Shown here in pieces: positions 15,806-25,027 of a stretch of DNA of 64,000 bases (position 1 is its first letter; every line of letters starts with the position of its first letter). The notes below the pieces were generated by a model, which saw only the letters and a list, made by a program, of their open reading frames with translations, was not told the origin of the DNA and made no database searches. Made by a program: the position numbers and the translations under genes. This DNA comes from Phycisphaerales bacterium (GTDB lineage Bacteria > Planctomycetota > Phycisphaerae > Phycisphaerales > UBA1924): the NCBI GenBank assembly GCA_947459215.1, contig CANHCQ010000001.1, positions 248,001 through 312,000 on the forward strand. The letters are read 5' to 3'.

Positions 15806-18127
15806 CTAGAAGCGAAACGTCAACCCCAGCTTCACCGTCAGCGCGCTCGACGTCGTCGTCAGCCGCCGATCGTCCTCCACATCAAACCCCTGGCTGAAAA
15901 CGACGAACAGCTCACGCCCGGGAATCGGCTCGTAGCGCACACGGCTGTTCAGTCCCGCGTTGTCGCTGTCGCTGTCCCACTGGACCACCGTGGTCCAGGT
16001 GAGCTCCGGCGAGAAGGCGACGACCGCGCGGGTCTGCAGCACGCGGACGATGAACGAGCCGCCGCCGGGTCGAGCGGGCAGGTCGATGTCGCTCTGCTCG
16101 TACACGACCGATCCGGTGAAGTGCCGCGAGGGCTTCCACGCCATCTCGATCTCATGATCGGTGCGCCGGCCGTCGTAGAAATCGCCCGCGGCGAACTCGT
16201 ACGCGGGCGTGAACTGGAGCGCATCAGATCCCTCGATGCGGCCGACGACGGTGTTGAAGCGGTAGTCGCCGGGAGGAATGAAGACCCCGTCGGTCAAGTT
16301 GAAGGCACGGTCGGGCCGGTCGCGGTTCACCAGGTACTCGACGCTGAACTGCTCTCCGGTCTGCGTCTCGACGGTGACCGAGGGAAGCTCCCACTCCTGG
16401 CTCTGGATCGTGCCGTCGAGGTTGTAGAAGAGTTCGTTATCGACCCGCACGTCGATGCGCCGGATGGCGGTGTTGGGCCGCCAGCGCCGCCGCACCGCGC
16501 TGTTCACCTCGTAGACACCGGTGCGAGACACAAAGCCCAGCGCGGGCCGGAAGTCGCGCCCGTAGCGGGCGCCGTAGAGGCTGAACAGCCAGTCGTCGTT
16601 GGGCATCGACACCCGACCGCCGACCGCGCCATCGTCCGCCTCGGTACCACGGGGCACGATCGACGTCGGCGGGCCGTCCCGCGGCGTGCGCACCGCGCCG
16701 GCGCTCGAGAACGTTCCCATCGCCCACGCGTGGGCTTCGAGCACCTTGTCGCCCAGGAACTCCGAGTTGCGGAAGTTCACATCGCCGCCCAGCAGCGTGT
16801 TCTGTCCGGTCGTCCCCGGATCGCCGTTGGTCGCGATCAGGCCCACCGTCGATTCATCGAAGACGTTCGCCGAGAGCCGCGCCACCGACAGGTTCTTGGG
16901 CCCAAGGTCGGCGTCGTCGTACATCTCGACGCTCAGCAGCCCGAAGTTCAGATTGTCCTCGCGCCCGGTTACCTTCACGCCCGCGAGGATGTCCTTCACC
17001 TGGCCACGCACCAGACCGATGCGCCGCGAGTAGAACGGCGTCGGGCTGTTGAAGATTCCGCCGAAGCCGAAGACCGACGAATCCTGCAGGAAGAACGCGC
17101 GCTTCTCCGGGAAGAAGATCGGGAAGCGCGTGAGGTTCACGCGCCGGTCGTCCACCTCGGCCTCGGCAAAGTCGGTGTTGACGGTGAGCACGCCCGTCGT
17201 CGAGGGGGTGATCTTGTAGAACAGGTCAAACCCGGGACGCAGCTCCAGCCCGCCTCGGTCGGTGTCGACACGCGCCGAAACGAAGGGCTTGAACGTGATG
17301 CCGCGGCCCTGATCAAGGCGGCGCAGATCGGTCACCGTGCCCGCCTGGTTCAGATCGGCGAGGCGGATGTTGGGCGAGGCCCCCGACCAGCGGAGGATCT
17401 CCTGCTTGCGCCGTATCGTTCGCTGCGCGTTGAATCCCCAGCGATCGATGCTCGGGTTGAGCGACATCGACGTGAGGGGGATCGAGAACTCCGCGCTCCA
17501 GCCCGCGTCGTCCACCGTCACCTTGCCGATCCACAATTCGTCCCAGTCGGTGCGGATGGAACGCGTCTGCGTCTCGATCAGGCCGTCCACCTTCGCTCCC
17601 GCGGCGGAGAGCGCGAAGTAATACCCGTTGCGCTGATCGCCGAACGGTTCGACCGCGATCTCGACGATGTCATCGCCGTTGATATCGCCTTCGCGGAGCA
17701 TCTGCCGCGCCACGATCGCCGCGGGGGTCGAGTCGAAGCAGCGCAGGGCGATGTACAAGTGCCCGGAGTCATAGAGCAGCCGCATCTCTGTCCGCTCGGT
17801 CGGCGCCGCGCCCTCCACGGGCTGCACCTGGCGGAACGTGTCGGTGGGCTCGGCGAGCGACCACGCCTCGTCGTTCAGCACGCCGTCGATCACCGGTGCT
17901 TGCTCCGCCTGCACCGCCCGCAGCGTCGGGCGCGCTCCCGACACCGGCAACGCCGCCGGCGGCCGCGTCTCGGGCTCCGGAAGCTTCTCGTTCGGAACCA
18001 CGATCGGGTTGGCTACAACCAACGACGACAGCGCGCCGCTAAGCGCGAGTGCGGAAGGGATGGGGAGCAGTGTTCTCAATGCGTCACAAGGCCAGAGTGC
18101 CCAGCGCGATGCGAGCCGCAGCGACAC
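15806..18127 (-). CDS. DUF5916 / CBM9-like outer-membrane beta-barrel protein
   Basis: 773 residues from GTG 18127 with a hydrophobic leader of about 39 residues. Residues ~65-250 match the carbohydrate-binding family 9-like domain that precedes DUF5916 (APVIDGVLNDEAWSLAEPTD, DSGHLYIALRCFD, GYYFALSAAGAKVDGLIE). The rest follows the DUF5916 pattern: PFVSARVDTDRG, LTVNTDFAEAEVDDRRVNLT, RFPIFFPEKRAFFL and a series of amphipathic strands ending LTVKLGLTFRF, an outer-membrane C-terminus with terminal Phe. The function of the family is not established; a surface receptor or porin-like role is inferred. It stands alone, divergent from the ABC ATPase. Confidence 0.85.
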   Translation of the reverse strand: MSLRLASRWALWPCDALRTLLPIPSALALSGALSSLVVANPIVVPNEKLPEPETRPPAALPVSGARPTLRAVQAEQAPVIDGVLNDEAWSLAEPTDTFRQVQPVEGAAPTERTEMRLLYDSGHLYIALRCFDSTPAAIVARQMLREGDINGDDIVEIAVEPFGDQRNGYYFALSAAGAKVDGLIETQTRSIRTDWDELWIGKVTVDDAGWSAEFSIPLTSMSLNPSIDRWGFNAQRTIRRKQEILRWSGASPNIRLADLNQAGTVTDLRRLDQGRGITFKPFVSARVDTDRGGLELRPGFDLFYKITPSTTGVLTVNTDFAEAEVDDRRVNLTRFPIFFPEKRAFFLQDSSVFGFGGIFNSPTPFYSRRIGLVRGQVKDILAGVKVTGREDNLNFGLLSVEMYDDADLGPKNLSVARLSANVFDESTVGLIATNGDPGTTGQNTLLGGDVNFRNSEFLGDKVLEAHAWAMGTFSSAGAVRTPRDGPPTSIVPRGTEADDGAVGGRVSMPNDDWLFSLYGARYGRDFRPALGFVSRTGVYEVNSAVRRRWRPNTAIRRIDVRVDNELFYNLDGTIQSQEWELPSVTVETQTGEQFSVEYLVNRDRPDRAFNLTDGVFIPPGDYRFNTVVGRIEGSDALQFTPAYEFAAGDFYDGRRTDHEIEMAWKPSRHFTGSVVYEQSDIDLPARPGGGSFIVRVLQTRAVVAFSPELTWTTVVQWDSDSDNAGLNSRVRYEPIPGRELFVVFSQGFDVEDDRRLTTTSSALTVKLGLTFRF

Positions 18128-18289
18128 GCGGCGGGGGGCAACTCAAGGCCAGCGTCCGATCCGAGTCGAGCGCCGAACACCCGACTCATTGCGGACACCG
18201 ATCGCGAGAATCGGCCGTTCGACCGAGCCGAAGCATCCCGTCCTAGGGCCGCTGTCGCGTGCCGCACGCCGCCTCCTCTACCCTTGGCG

Positions 18290-19153
18290 ATGCCGCTGTC
18301 CTGCTCCAACTGCACCTTCGCGTACACCCCTGGCCAACCGGTGATCCGCGGCGTGTCGGTGTCGCTCGCAGCCGGACGTCTGACGGCGATCATCGGCCCC
18401 AACGCCGGCGGCAAGACCACGCTCCTCCGCCTCCTCGCTGGCTTGAGAAGGCCCGACGATGGCCGTGTCCACTTCAGCGGCGGCGCTGGCACGGGCACTT
18501 CATCGGAAGAAGCGGTGGGGGACCTCTCTGACGCTCAGCGCGCCCGCCGCATTGTCTTCGTGCCGCAGCACTCGGATGTCGCCTTCGCCTTCAGCACCCG
18601 CGAGATCGTGGCGCTCGGCAATGTTCGCGGCCACGCCCAGCCGCGGGGACAGGGCGTTCGAGGCACCGGTGAATCTGCTTCCTCCGTCGACCGCGCCCTT
18701 GCCGAACTCGATCTGTCGGACCGCGCCGACACGCCTTTCGTGAACCTCAGCGCCGGCCAGCAGCAACGCGCGACCCTTGCCCGCGCCCTGGTGCAGATTG
18801 AGGCTTGGAATGCCGGGAACAACGAGCCGCGCTACCTGCTCGCCGACGAACCCGTCAGCGCGATGGACCCGCGCCACGCCGTGCGTTCACTGGCGCTGCT
18901 CCGCGCACTCGCCACCCGCGGCATCGGCGTTGCCTGCGTCCTCCACGACCTTGCGCTCGTTCTGCGATTCTGCGACGACGCCGTGCTTCTGCAACACGAC
19001 GGCACCGTCCTCGCCACCGGCCCTGCCCGAGAGACCCTCACCCCCGACCGGCTCAGCGCCCTCTACGGCATCGAGTTTGAAACCCTCCGCGACCACCATG
19101 GTGATGTTGCCGCGTTCATCCCACACGCAGCGGGTCTGATGCCCGGTTCCTAG
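18290..19153 (+). CDS. ABC transporter ATP-binding protein (FecE/HmuV-like)
   Basis: 287 residues. Walker A is GPNAGGKTT at 36-44, the signature is NLSAGQQQRATLARAL, Walker B is YLLADEPVSAMDP and the H-loop lies in GVACVLHDLALVLRF. The order and the C-terminal LYGIEFETL resemble ATPases of iron-siderophore, heme or cobalamin importers. ATG 18290 is used; a very long upstream open frame runs antisense to the DUF5916 gene and is not coding. No permease or binding protein is adjacent, so partner and substrate are unknown. Confidence 0.88.
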   Translation: MPLSCSNCTFAYTPGQPVIRGVSVSLAAGRLTAIIGPNAGGKTTLLRLLAGLRRPDDGRVHFSGGAGTGTSSEEAVGDLSDAQRARRIVFVPQHSDVAFAFSTREIVALGNVRGHAQPRGQGVRGTGESASSVDRALAELDLSDRADTPFVNLSAGQQQRATLARALVQIEAWNAGNNEPRYLLADEPVSAMDPRHAVRSLALLRALATRGIGVACVLHDLALVLRFCDDAVLLQHDGTVLATGPARETLTPDRLSALYGIEFETLRDHHGDVAAFIPHAAGLMPGS

Positions 19154-19196
19154 TGCCGCCGCTTGATGCCCGAGTCGTTGCGCGGGTTGCCCCTTT

Positions 19197-21098
19197 TCAC
19201 GACTCGGCCAAGTCTTCCTTCTTCACTTCCTCGGCGTGCTCAAAAGGTCCGGGTGCGCGAGTGAAGAGCGCCACGCCCTCGGGCAGATTTTCTGCCACCT
19301 TTGCGACGACGTCGCCGACCACCGCGCGGCTGAACGGCGTCCGCTGCGACTTGCCCATGATCAGCGTGTCGCACCCGAAGGTCACGGTGTAATCCAGAAT
19401 CTCGTTCACGATGTCATTGCTTGTCACATAGATCGGAACGAACGGCACCCCGGCTTCCTTGGCCAGGATCGCCGCCGTACCCAGCGCCGCCTGGGCATCC
19501 GGGTCGTCCTCGATCTTGGGCTGTTGACCTGGGGCCAGGTCGAGCACTCGCAGGGTGCGGACGAAGAGCACGAAGAGCGTCGCGTTGCGGCGCTTGGCGA
19601 TGTCGACGGCGTAGGCAGCCTGATCGCGGCCTCTGGCGGCGAGCATGATCCGCGGTCCGGGTCCGGGCGTGATGGGCTGCTGGCGGATCTCCTCGATCCA
19701 GCCGACCTTCGGTTCCGGCAACGGGCTGGCGGCGATGCGACGAGCGTTCAAGCGCACGACGAAGCGGGTGATGAGGACGCTGCCGACGATGAAGCCGGCG
19801 AAGATCGTGGCGTTGGGCTTGGCCACGATGATCGTCAGTTCGATCCCGGTCATCAGGATCGCCAGACCCCACAGCCCCGCCCGCTCATAGGGCCCGACTT
19901 CCAACTTCTTGTTCCAGGCGCACGAGAGCAGGTTGATCGCGATCGCGCCGACGACCCCGATGGCGTAGAGCTCGCTGAGCGCCTTGACGTCGGCCTCGAT
20001 GATCAGCAAGGCCATGGGCGCGATGCAGGCGATGACCAGGGAGATCCACGGCACGCCGGAGTAGTTGAGGCGGGTCGCCATTCTCGGCAGTTCGCCGTCT
20101 TGTGCCAGCGAGTATTGCACCGAGACCATCGCCATCACCGCGGTGTTCACCGCCGAGAGCAGCAGCAACCCGAAGATGATGCCGGTGACGATGCCGGCGA
20201 TTTTGCCGACGTCGGCGCCGAAAAGGTGCGACACGGTCTGCGTGGCGACGACCTTCATGGCGGTGTCGCGGTATTCCTTCACCTCGGCAGGGACGTTCTC
20301 CGGGGCCATCTCCTGCCGGATTTCGTAGGTGAGGTAGTCGGGTGTGGTCTGTTCGCGGAGCGCGGGCATGGCGTTGAGCGCGATGCCGAAGATGAGGTTG
20401 AGAAGCACAACTTCAACGAGCACGGGCCAGATGGTGCGTTTGGCGGTCTTGGGGACCGGGTTCTTCATGAGGCCGGTCATGTTCGCAACGGCCTCGAGCC
20501 CGGAGAGGGCGAGGACGATGCGGACCAGCGATTCCCACATGTGCCAGGGGTTCTTGTCCTCGACGGTCGCATGCCTGACTGTCTCGAGCCCGGCTTTCAG
20601 CCACGGGATACACGCCAGGGCGATCAGTGCGGAGAGGACGATGGCGAGGATCGCAACCACCAGCGCGACACGCCCGGCGTTGCGGGCGCCGAACCAATTA
20701 ATGGCCCCGATCAGGAGGATCGTCCCGACGGACAGGATCACGACGCGGGACTCGTGTACGCCGAGGTAGTGGAATGCCTCGATCGCCGAGAGCGAGGCGG
20801 TCACGATGTAGTCACAGAGCAGAAGGGTCGCACCGAGGACTGCCAGAGTCGGGCTGATCTGGCGGGCGGCGGAGTAGACGCCGCCGCCGTCAGGGAAGGA
20901 GCGGCAGACGACGGTGTACGCCCAGGCCACGCCGGCCATGATGAGCGACATGACGGACAGGTACCAGACCGAGGCGTGTCCGGTGTAGTAGAAGGCGAGG
21001 CCCAGGACGTAGAGACGGCTCGTGCCCCAGTCACCGAAGAGGAGCGGGCCGGCGTGATACCAGCTCAGGTTGCGTGGGCGGTTCTCGGCGACAAGCAT
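19197..21098 (-). CDS. APC-family permease with C-terminal universal-stress-protein domain
   Basis: 633 residues from ATG 21098; in-frame non-ATG codons upstream would add an unconserved leader. Residues ~15-440 contain a dozen hydrophobic segments with amino-acid/polyamine/organocation features (LLFGDWGTSRLYVLGLAFYY, YSAARQISPTLAVLGA, LVRIVLALSGLEAVANMTG). The last ~150 residues form a UspA-like domain (RIMLAARGRDQAAYAVDIAK, and a CDTLIMGKSQRTPFSRAVVG nucleotide-loop-like end). The substrate is unknown; the Usp domain may sense nucleotide or stress and gate transport, which is inference. No partner genes are adjacent. Confidence 0.85.
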   Translation of the reverse strand: MLVAENRPRNLSWYHAGPLLFGDWGTSRLYVLGLAFYYTGHASVWYLSVMSLIMAGVAWAYTVVCRSFPDGGGVYSAARQISPTLAVLGATLLLCDYIVTASLSAIEAFHYLGVHESRVVILSVGTILLIGAINWFGARNAGRVALVVAILAIVLSALIALACIPWLKAGLETVRHATVEDKNPWHMWESLVRIVLALSGLEAVANMTGLMKNPVPKTAKRTIWPVLVEVVLLNLIFGIALNAMPALREQTTPDYLTYEIRQEMAPENVPAEVKEYRDTAMKVVATQTVSHLFGADVGKIAGIVTGIIFGLLLLSAVNTAVMAMVSVQYSLAQDGELPRMATRLNYSGVPWISLVIACIAPMALLIIEADVKALSELYAIGVVGAIAINLLSCAWNKKLEVGPYERAGLWGLAILMTGIELTIIVAKPNATIFAGFIVGSVLITRFVVRLNARRIAASPLPEPKVGWIEEIRQQPITPGPGPRIMLAARGRDQAAYAVDIAKRRNATLFVLFVRTLRVLDLAPGQQPKIEDDPDAQAALGTAAILAKEAGVPFVPIYVTSNDIVNEILDYTVTFGCDTLIMGKSQRTPFSRAVVGDVVAKVAENLPEGVALFTRAPGPFEHAEEVKKEDLAES

Positions 21099-21228
21099 GC
21101 GCGGCTCAAAGCGGACCGAAGAGGGCGGAGGCACAGACGGCCCCGACCCGGGCAGGAAGGCACAGCGTAGCAAGAGAGCGACGGTGCTGGGAAGGGCGTG
21201 AGGTTGGTGATCCGTTCGGCGTTCGAGG

Positions 21229-21897
21229 CTAGCGCAGCATGGCGGCGAGGGCGTCGATCATCTTGCCGACGCCGGTGAAGACGCCGTGCGGACCGGTGTC
21301 GCACATGTAGGCGGGCGTGGTGAGGATGCGGTTGGCCTCGTCGACGTATGTCTCGGTGACGGCCTTGGTGATGGGCGTGGCACCCATGGCGGCGGCGGCG
21401 TTGGCGGCGTCGCCGGGGCCGCCGAGGGTGATCGAGCAGCCGGGGCCACCCGCGGCGGTGCCGAGCACCTTGGCGGCGAGGACCGGAGCGATGCAGACCA
21501 GTGAGATGGGCTTCTTGTGTTCGTAGAAGGCGCGGATCACTCCGGCGACATCGGGGCGCACGGTGCAGTTGGCACCTTGCGTGGCGAAGGTGCAAAGGTT
21601 CTTGGCGGCGCCGAACCCGCCGGGGAAGGCGACGGCGGCGTGGGCGTTGACGTCGAGCTGCGACAGGGGCTTGATGTCGCCGCGGGCGATGCGGGCGGCT
21701 TCGACCAGCATGTTGCGGGACTCGGCGACGGGCTTGCCGCTGAGGTGGTCGACGACCTCGGTCTGGGGCGCGTCGGGCGCGAAGCATTGGTACTTGAGGC
21801 CGACGCGATCGAGATGGATGAGAATCGAGACGGACTCGTGGATCTCAGAACCATCGGAGCGGCCGCAGCCGCAGAGAACGACAGCAACGGGTTTCAT
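21229..21897 (-). CDS. elbB: ElbB-type glyoxalase-like protein (DJ-1/PfpI superfamily)
   Basis: 222 residues, the normal length of ElbB. It begins MKPVAVVLCGCGRSDGSEIH, and carries AAVAFPGGFGAAKNLCTFAT and KPISLVCIAPVLAAKVLG, where the Cys sits in the nucleophile elbow. The protein family (formerly tied to isoprenoid biosynthesis) is a DJ-1-like putative glyoxalase III. ATG 21897 is the only start that gives the conserved N-terminus. A perfect 12-bp hairpin separates it from the upstream gene. Confidence 0.92.
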   Translation of the reverse strand: MKPVAVVLCGCGRSDGSEIHESVSILIHLDRVGLKYQCFAPDAPQTEVVDHLSGKPVAESRNMLVEAARIARGDIKPLSQLDVNAHAAVAFPGGFGAAKNLCTFATQGANCTVRPDVAGVIRAFYEHKKPISLVCIAPVLAAKVLGTAAGGPGCSITLGGPGDAANAAAAMGATPITKAVTETYVDEANRILTTPAYMCDTGPHGVFTGVGKMIDALAAMLR

Positions 21898-21925
21898 TCA
21901 ACCATTGTACGGGAGACAACGAAAT

Positions 21926-21958
21926 CACGTCCCCGGGGGAGAGAATCCCGGGGACGTG
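21926..21958 (-). terminator. Strong hairpin between the UnbV-domain gene and elbB
   Basis: CACGTCCCCGGG (21926-21937) pairs perfectly with CCCGGGGACGTG (21947-21958). On the minus strand ATTTCGTTG follows, a weak T-rich tail. It probably ends the gene at 22013. Confidence 0.65.
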
Positions 21959-22012
21959 CGGTACGCAGACGGATGCAGGATTGAGGCCGGTCGTGTGGTG
22001 CGTCGAACGCAC

Positions 22013-23770
22013 TCACGGACAGAGCAGCGCGTTGTAGGCGGCGGCGAAGCGAATGAAGTCCTTGTCGGTGACCAGACCGTCGGAATCAAGATCGGCGGGA
22101 CAATCGGCGGCCTGTTCTGGATCGGAGCAGAGCAGCAGGTCGTACGCGCCGGCGAAGAGCACGAAGTCCTCGTCGTTGACCTGGCGGTCGCCGTTGAAGT
22201 CGGCGAGGCAGATTGCGTTGGGGGTCAGGCTCAGGATGGCATCGGCGGCGAAGGGTCCATCGAACACCTGGGTGCGGGACGCAATCGAGCCTCGGCGAGG
22301 CCACAGGACCTCGATGCGATCGACGCTTGCTGAGGCGCCCAAGCCGAAGGATGCACGGGGATCTTCGGTGGCGGCGTAGCTCGATCCGATCGTGACCTGA
22401 CGCACCTGGGTCACGCCGCTGCTGGTGAGGCGGACGACGGCGCCGACGGCGCTGGAGTTCACGCCGCTGGGCGCGTCGCCTCGGAGCAGGACCTTGGACC
22501 AGTGGCCGGCTCCGGGGAGCGAGCCGGACTGGTTGTGGTAGACGCTGACGAACTGGCCGACGTTGACCGCGACGATGTCGTCGAAGCCGTTGTTGTCAAA
22601 GTCGATGACGGCGGAGAACTGTGTGGGGCGTGCGATGATGTTGAGGGCCGCGCGGGCGTCGGTCCAGGTGATCTGACCATTGACGTTGGGGCCGTTGTTC
22701 TTCTGGATGAGGTCGATGTTGGAACGCCCGGCGGACCCGGCCTGGTAGTTGTCGAGATGGGTGTCGTTGTCGGCGTCGAGCCAACTGGTGCCCCAGCCGA
22801 AGAAGGTGGTGAAGGGGAACGAGCGTTCGAAGACGCCGTTGTTGTTGCGGTAGTACGTGCCAACCGCGGCGTCGGTGATGGAAAGGTCGAAGCGCCCGTC
22901 GCGGTCGTAGTCGCCGAAGGCGATGCCCATGGGTGCGGGGCCGACGAAGGTGAAGCCCGAGGCGGTGGTGGCGTTGATGAAGCGGCGTCCGCCGTTGCCG
23001 TCGGAGACATTCTTGATCGTGAGCGGGATGGTGTTGTTGAAGGGAATGATGCCGTCTACCCAGCCGTCGCCGTCGTAATCGGTCCAGCCGTGGGCGTAGG
23101 TGAGGGCGCCGAAGGTGGTGAGTGGGAGCAGGTCGCTGCGGTTGGTGAACGTGCCGTTGCCGTTGTTGCGGAGCAGCACGACGGCCTTGTTGGGCGCGGC
23201 CCCGACGTTGACGACGAGCAAGTCGGCCCAGCCGTCGTGGTCGAAGTCGATGCTGGAGGCGGAGAGCGGGTTGGAGTCGTCGAGGCGGATGCCCGCAGCG
23301 ATGCTCACGTTGGTGAACGTGCCGTTGGCGTTGTTGCGGTAGAGCAGGCCGCTGGTGTCGTTGGCATCGTGACCGACCTGGTAGATGTCGTCCCAGCCGT
23401 CGTTGTTGTAGTCAAAGACGACAACGCCGGCGAGGCCGCGGCTGGTGCCGTCGGCGTCGTTGACGCCGGTGGCAGCCGACACATCCTGGAACGTGCGTCC
23501 GCCGGGGACGGTGGTGCTGGCGACGTTGCGGAACAGCCGGTGGGGCAGGCCGATGTCGTTGGCGATGAAGAGGTCGTAGAAGCCATCGCGGTCGTAATCG
23601 ATGACACCGAAGGAGCCGCGGATGTTGCCCAAGGTGATCTGCCCGGCGGCGGCGCGATCGGCGAACTGGATGCCGCCGACGGAGACCTGAGCCGAGGCGG
23701 TGACTGCGAAGCCGGCGAGGGCGGCGAGAGCGATCACGGGACGGAGCGATAGCGATGAACCGATGTTCAC
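22013..23770 (-). CDS. Secreted FG-GAP/VCBS propeller with ASPIC/UnbV domain and dockerin-like tail (CRTAC1-like)
   Basis: 585 residues from GTG 23770. A signal peptide (to about TASAQ) is followed by six to seven FG-GAP-type repeats with calcium-binding DxDxDG loops (DYDRDGFYDLFIAND, DYNNDGWDDIYQVG, DFDHDGWADLLVVN, DYDRDGRFDLSITD), which suggest a beta-propeller. An ASPIC/UnbV module follows (SAVGAVVRLTSSGVTQVRQV, RIEVLWPRRG). The C-terminus carries two EF-hand-like loops, CLADFNGDRQVNDEDFVLFA and CPADLDSDGLVTDKDFIRFA. It is extracellular; the ligand is unknown. Confidence 0.88.
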   Translation of the reverse strand: MNIGSSLSLRPVIALAALAGFAVTASAQVSVGGIQFADRAAAGQITLGNIRGSFGVIDYDRDGFYDLFIANDIGLPHRLFRNVASTTVPGGRTFQDVSAATGVNDADGTSRGLAGVVVFDYNNDGWDDIYQVGHDANDTSGLLYRNNANGTFTNVSIAAGIRLDDSNPLSASSIDFDHDGWADLLVVNVGAAPNKAVVLLRNNGNGTFTNRSDLLPLTTFGALTYAHGWTDYDGDGWVDGIIPFNNTIPLTIKNVSDGNGGRRFINATTASGFTFVGPAPMGIAFGDYDRDGRFDLSITDAAVGTYYRNNNGVFERSFPFTTFFGWGTSWLDADNDTHLDNYQAGSAGRSNIDLIQKNNGPNVNGQITWTDARAALNIIARPTQFSAVIDFDNNGFDDIVAVNVGQFVSVYHNQSGSLPGAGHWSKVLLRGDAPSGVNSSAVGAVVRLTSSGVTQVRQVTIGSSYAATEDPRASFGLGASASVDRIEVLWPRRGSIASRTQVFDGPFAADAILSLTPNAICLADFNGDRQVNDEDFVLFAGAYDLLLCSDPEQAADCPADLDSDGLVTDKDFIRFAAAYNALLCP

Positions 23771-23911
23771 TGGTCATCTCACAGTCTGGAGGATGGTGCT
23801 GCCCCGCGGCGACCGGCCAGACCCGGGCGGGGACGCAGTTGAGATGCCGCGGCGGAGAGGCTGTGTCGTCCCGGAATGTCAGCGCGCGCGGGAGGTGTTG
23901 AGACGGCGCCG

Positions 23912-25027
23912 TCACGGCGTGCGGGCGCGATGGACGCGGGCGGCGCGGATCAGGTCTCGCACGGTCGGGATCGGCACGCCGGCTCGAGCATTGGCGGCGC
24001 CGATCTCGAATGCGAGAGACCACTGGGCCGCCAGCGTGCGGAGGCCTCGGAGCAAACTCCACGACGGGTCGTAGATGTTGGTTGATTCCGACAGCACGCC
24101 GTTGAGTTCGACGATGCGGAAGTCGTCGCCATTTGCGAAGGCTTCGGGATTCGCGTAGCGGAGATCGAAGCGGCCGAAGAAGAAGCCGGTGTAGGACTTG
24201 GCGATCTCGTCGATGCGACGTTCAAGCGCTGGGGTGATGAGGGCGCGGCCGTCGAGGAACATCGTGCCGCGGCAGTGGTTGCCGGCGATACTGAGCAGCA
24301 CGCGCTCGCCCGGGGCGGGAACGCGATCGGCGGCGGCACCGAGTTGGCGCAGGAGTGTCGCGGCCTGGAGTGAGAGGCGCTCGTTGTGCCAGATCAGCGT
24401 CCGGAGCGACGAGCGACCGTCGCCGCTCACGTGGGGCTGCCGCTTGTCGGTGATCGAGAAGATGAAGCCGCGTGCGTCCCCCGGGTGCCGGACGTAGAAG
24501 ATGCCGGCCTCATAGGGGCCGGGGTGGTACGGCTGGACGAGCACGCGGGAACGGACGCGGGTGAAGTAGGCGGCGGCCTCGGTGGGGCTGCCGACAAGGG
24601 CGACATCGGTACCGCGCTCGCCGACGTCGGGCTTCAGGACAAGCGGGAAGTGCCAGCCGCGGCCCTGAACGGCGCGATCGAGGGCGGCGCGGCGTGCATC
24701 GGCCAAGCCGGGTTCGACGGATTCGGTCGGCAGCGTCCAATCGTCGGGAAGCTGCTTGAGGATGTCGAACTTGGATTCGCCCACGAAGCCGCCGAGGGGC
24801 ATGCCGGGATTGGCGGCGGCGAACACGCTCAGGCTGCGGTGCCGCAGGGCGAGACGCACGAATCGCGGCAGCAGAAGGGTGTAGATGATCCACGCGGGCC
24901 AGAACTCCCAGCGCGACCATCGACGCAGGGCGATGCGGATGCGAAAGGTCAGCGACGGGAGCTCCGTTCGCGCAGGAGCGGACCCCGGGAGCGTGCGGCG
25001 ACTGAGATAAATCGGGAGCGTCGTCAC
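23912..25027 (-). CDS. ATP-grasp family protein with N-terminal membrane segment
   Basis: 371 residues from GTG 25027, which overlaps the stop of the NRDE gene (GTGA). An N-terminal hydrophobic stretch (FWPAWIIYTLLLPRFVRLAL, ~residues 43-62) precedes FAAANPGMPLGGFVGESKFD, a segment I associate with a family often annotated as D-Ala-D-Ala-ligase-like. The ATP-grasp core shows FPLVLKPDVGERGTDVAL (a glycine-rich ATP loop), VLVQPYHPGPYEAGIFYV and a metal-binding end, FGRFDLRYA...RIVELNGVLSEST. It should catalyse ATP-dependent carboxylate-amine (or thiol) ligation, near the membrane; the substrate is unknown. Confidence 0.72.
   Translation of the reverse strand: MTTLPIYLSRRTLPGSAPARTELPSLTFRIRIALRRWSRWEFWPAWIIYTLLLPRFVRLALRHRSLSVFAAANPGMPLGGFVGESKFDILKQLPDDWTLPTESVEPGLADARRAALDRAVQGRGWHFPLVLKPDVGERGTDVALVGSPTEAAAYFTRVRSRVLVQPYHPGPYEAGIFYVRHPGDARGFIFSITDKRQPHVSGDGRSSLRTLIWHNERLSLQAATLLRQLGAAADRVPAPGERVLLSIAGNHCRGTMFLDGRALITPALERRIDEIAKSYTGFFFGRFDLRYANPEAFANGDDFRIVELNGVLSESTNIYDPSWSLLRGLRTLAAQWSLAFEIGAANARAGVPIPTVRDLIRAARVHRARTP

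Noticed and set aside
15740-18289. Extending the ABC ATPase upstream by about 850 codons
   Set aside because: The extension is antisense to the DUF5916 gene. The ATPase has its normal N-terminus at ATG 18290.
19236-21170. A ~640-codon open frame on the plus strand
   Set aside because: It is antisense to the APC permease/Usp gene, whose membrane segments and domains are clear. Long antisense frames are expected in very GC-rich DNA; the translation is low-complexity and Arg/Gly/Asp-rich.
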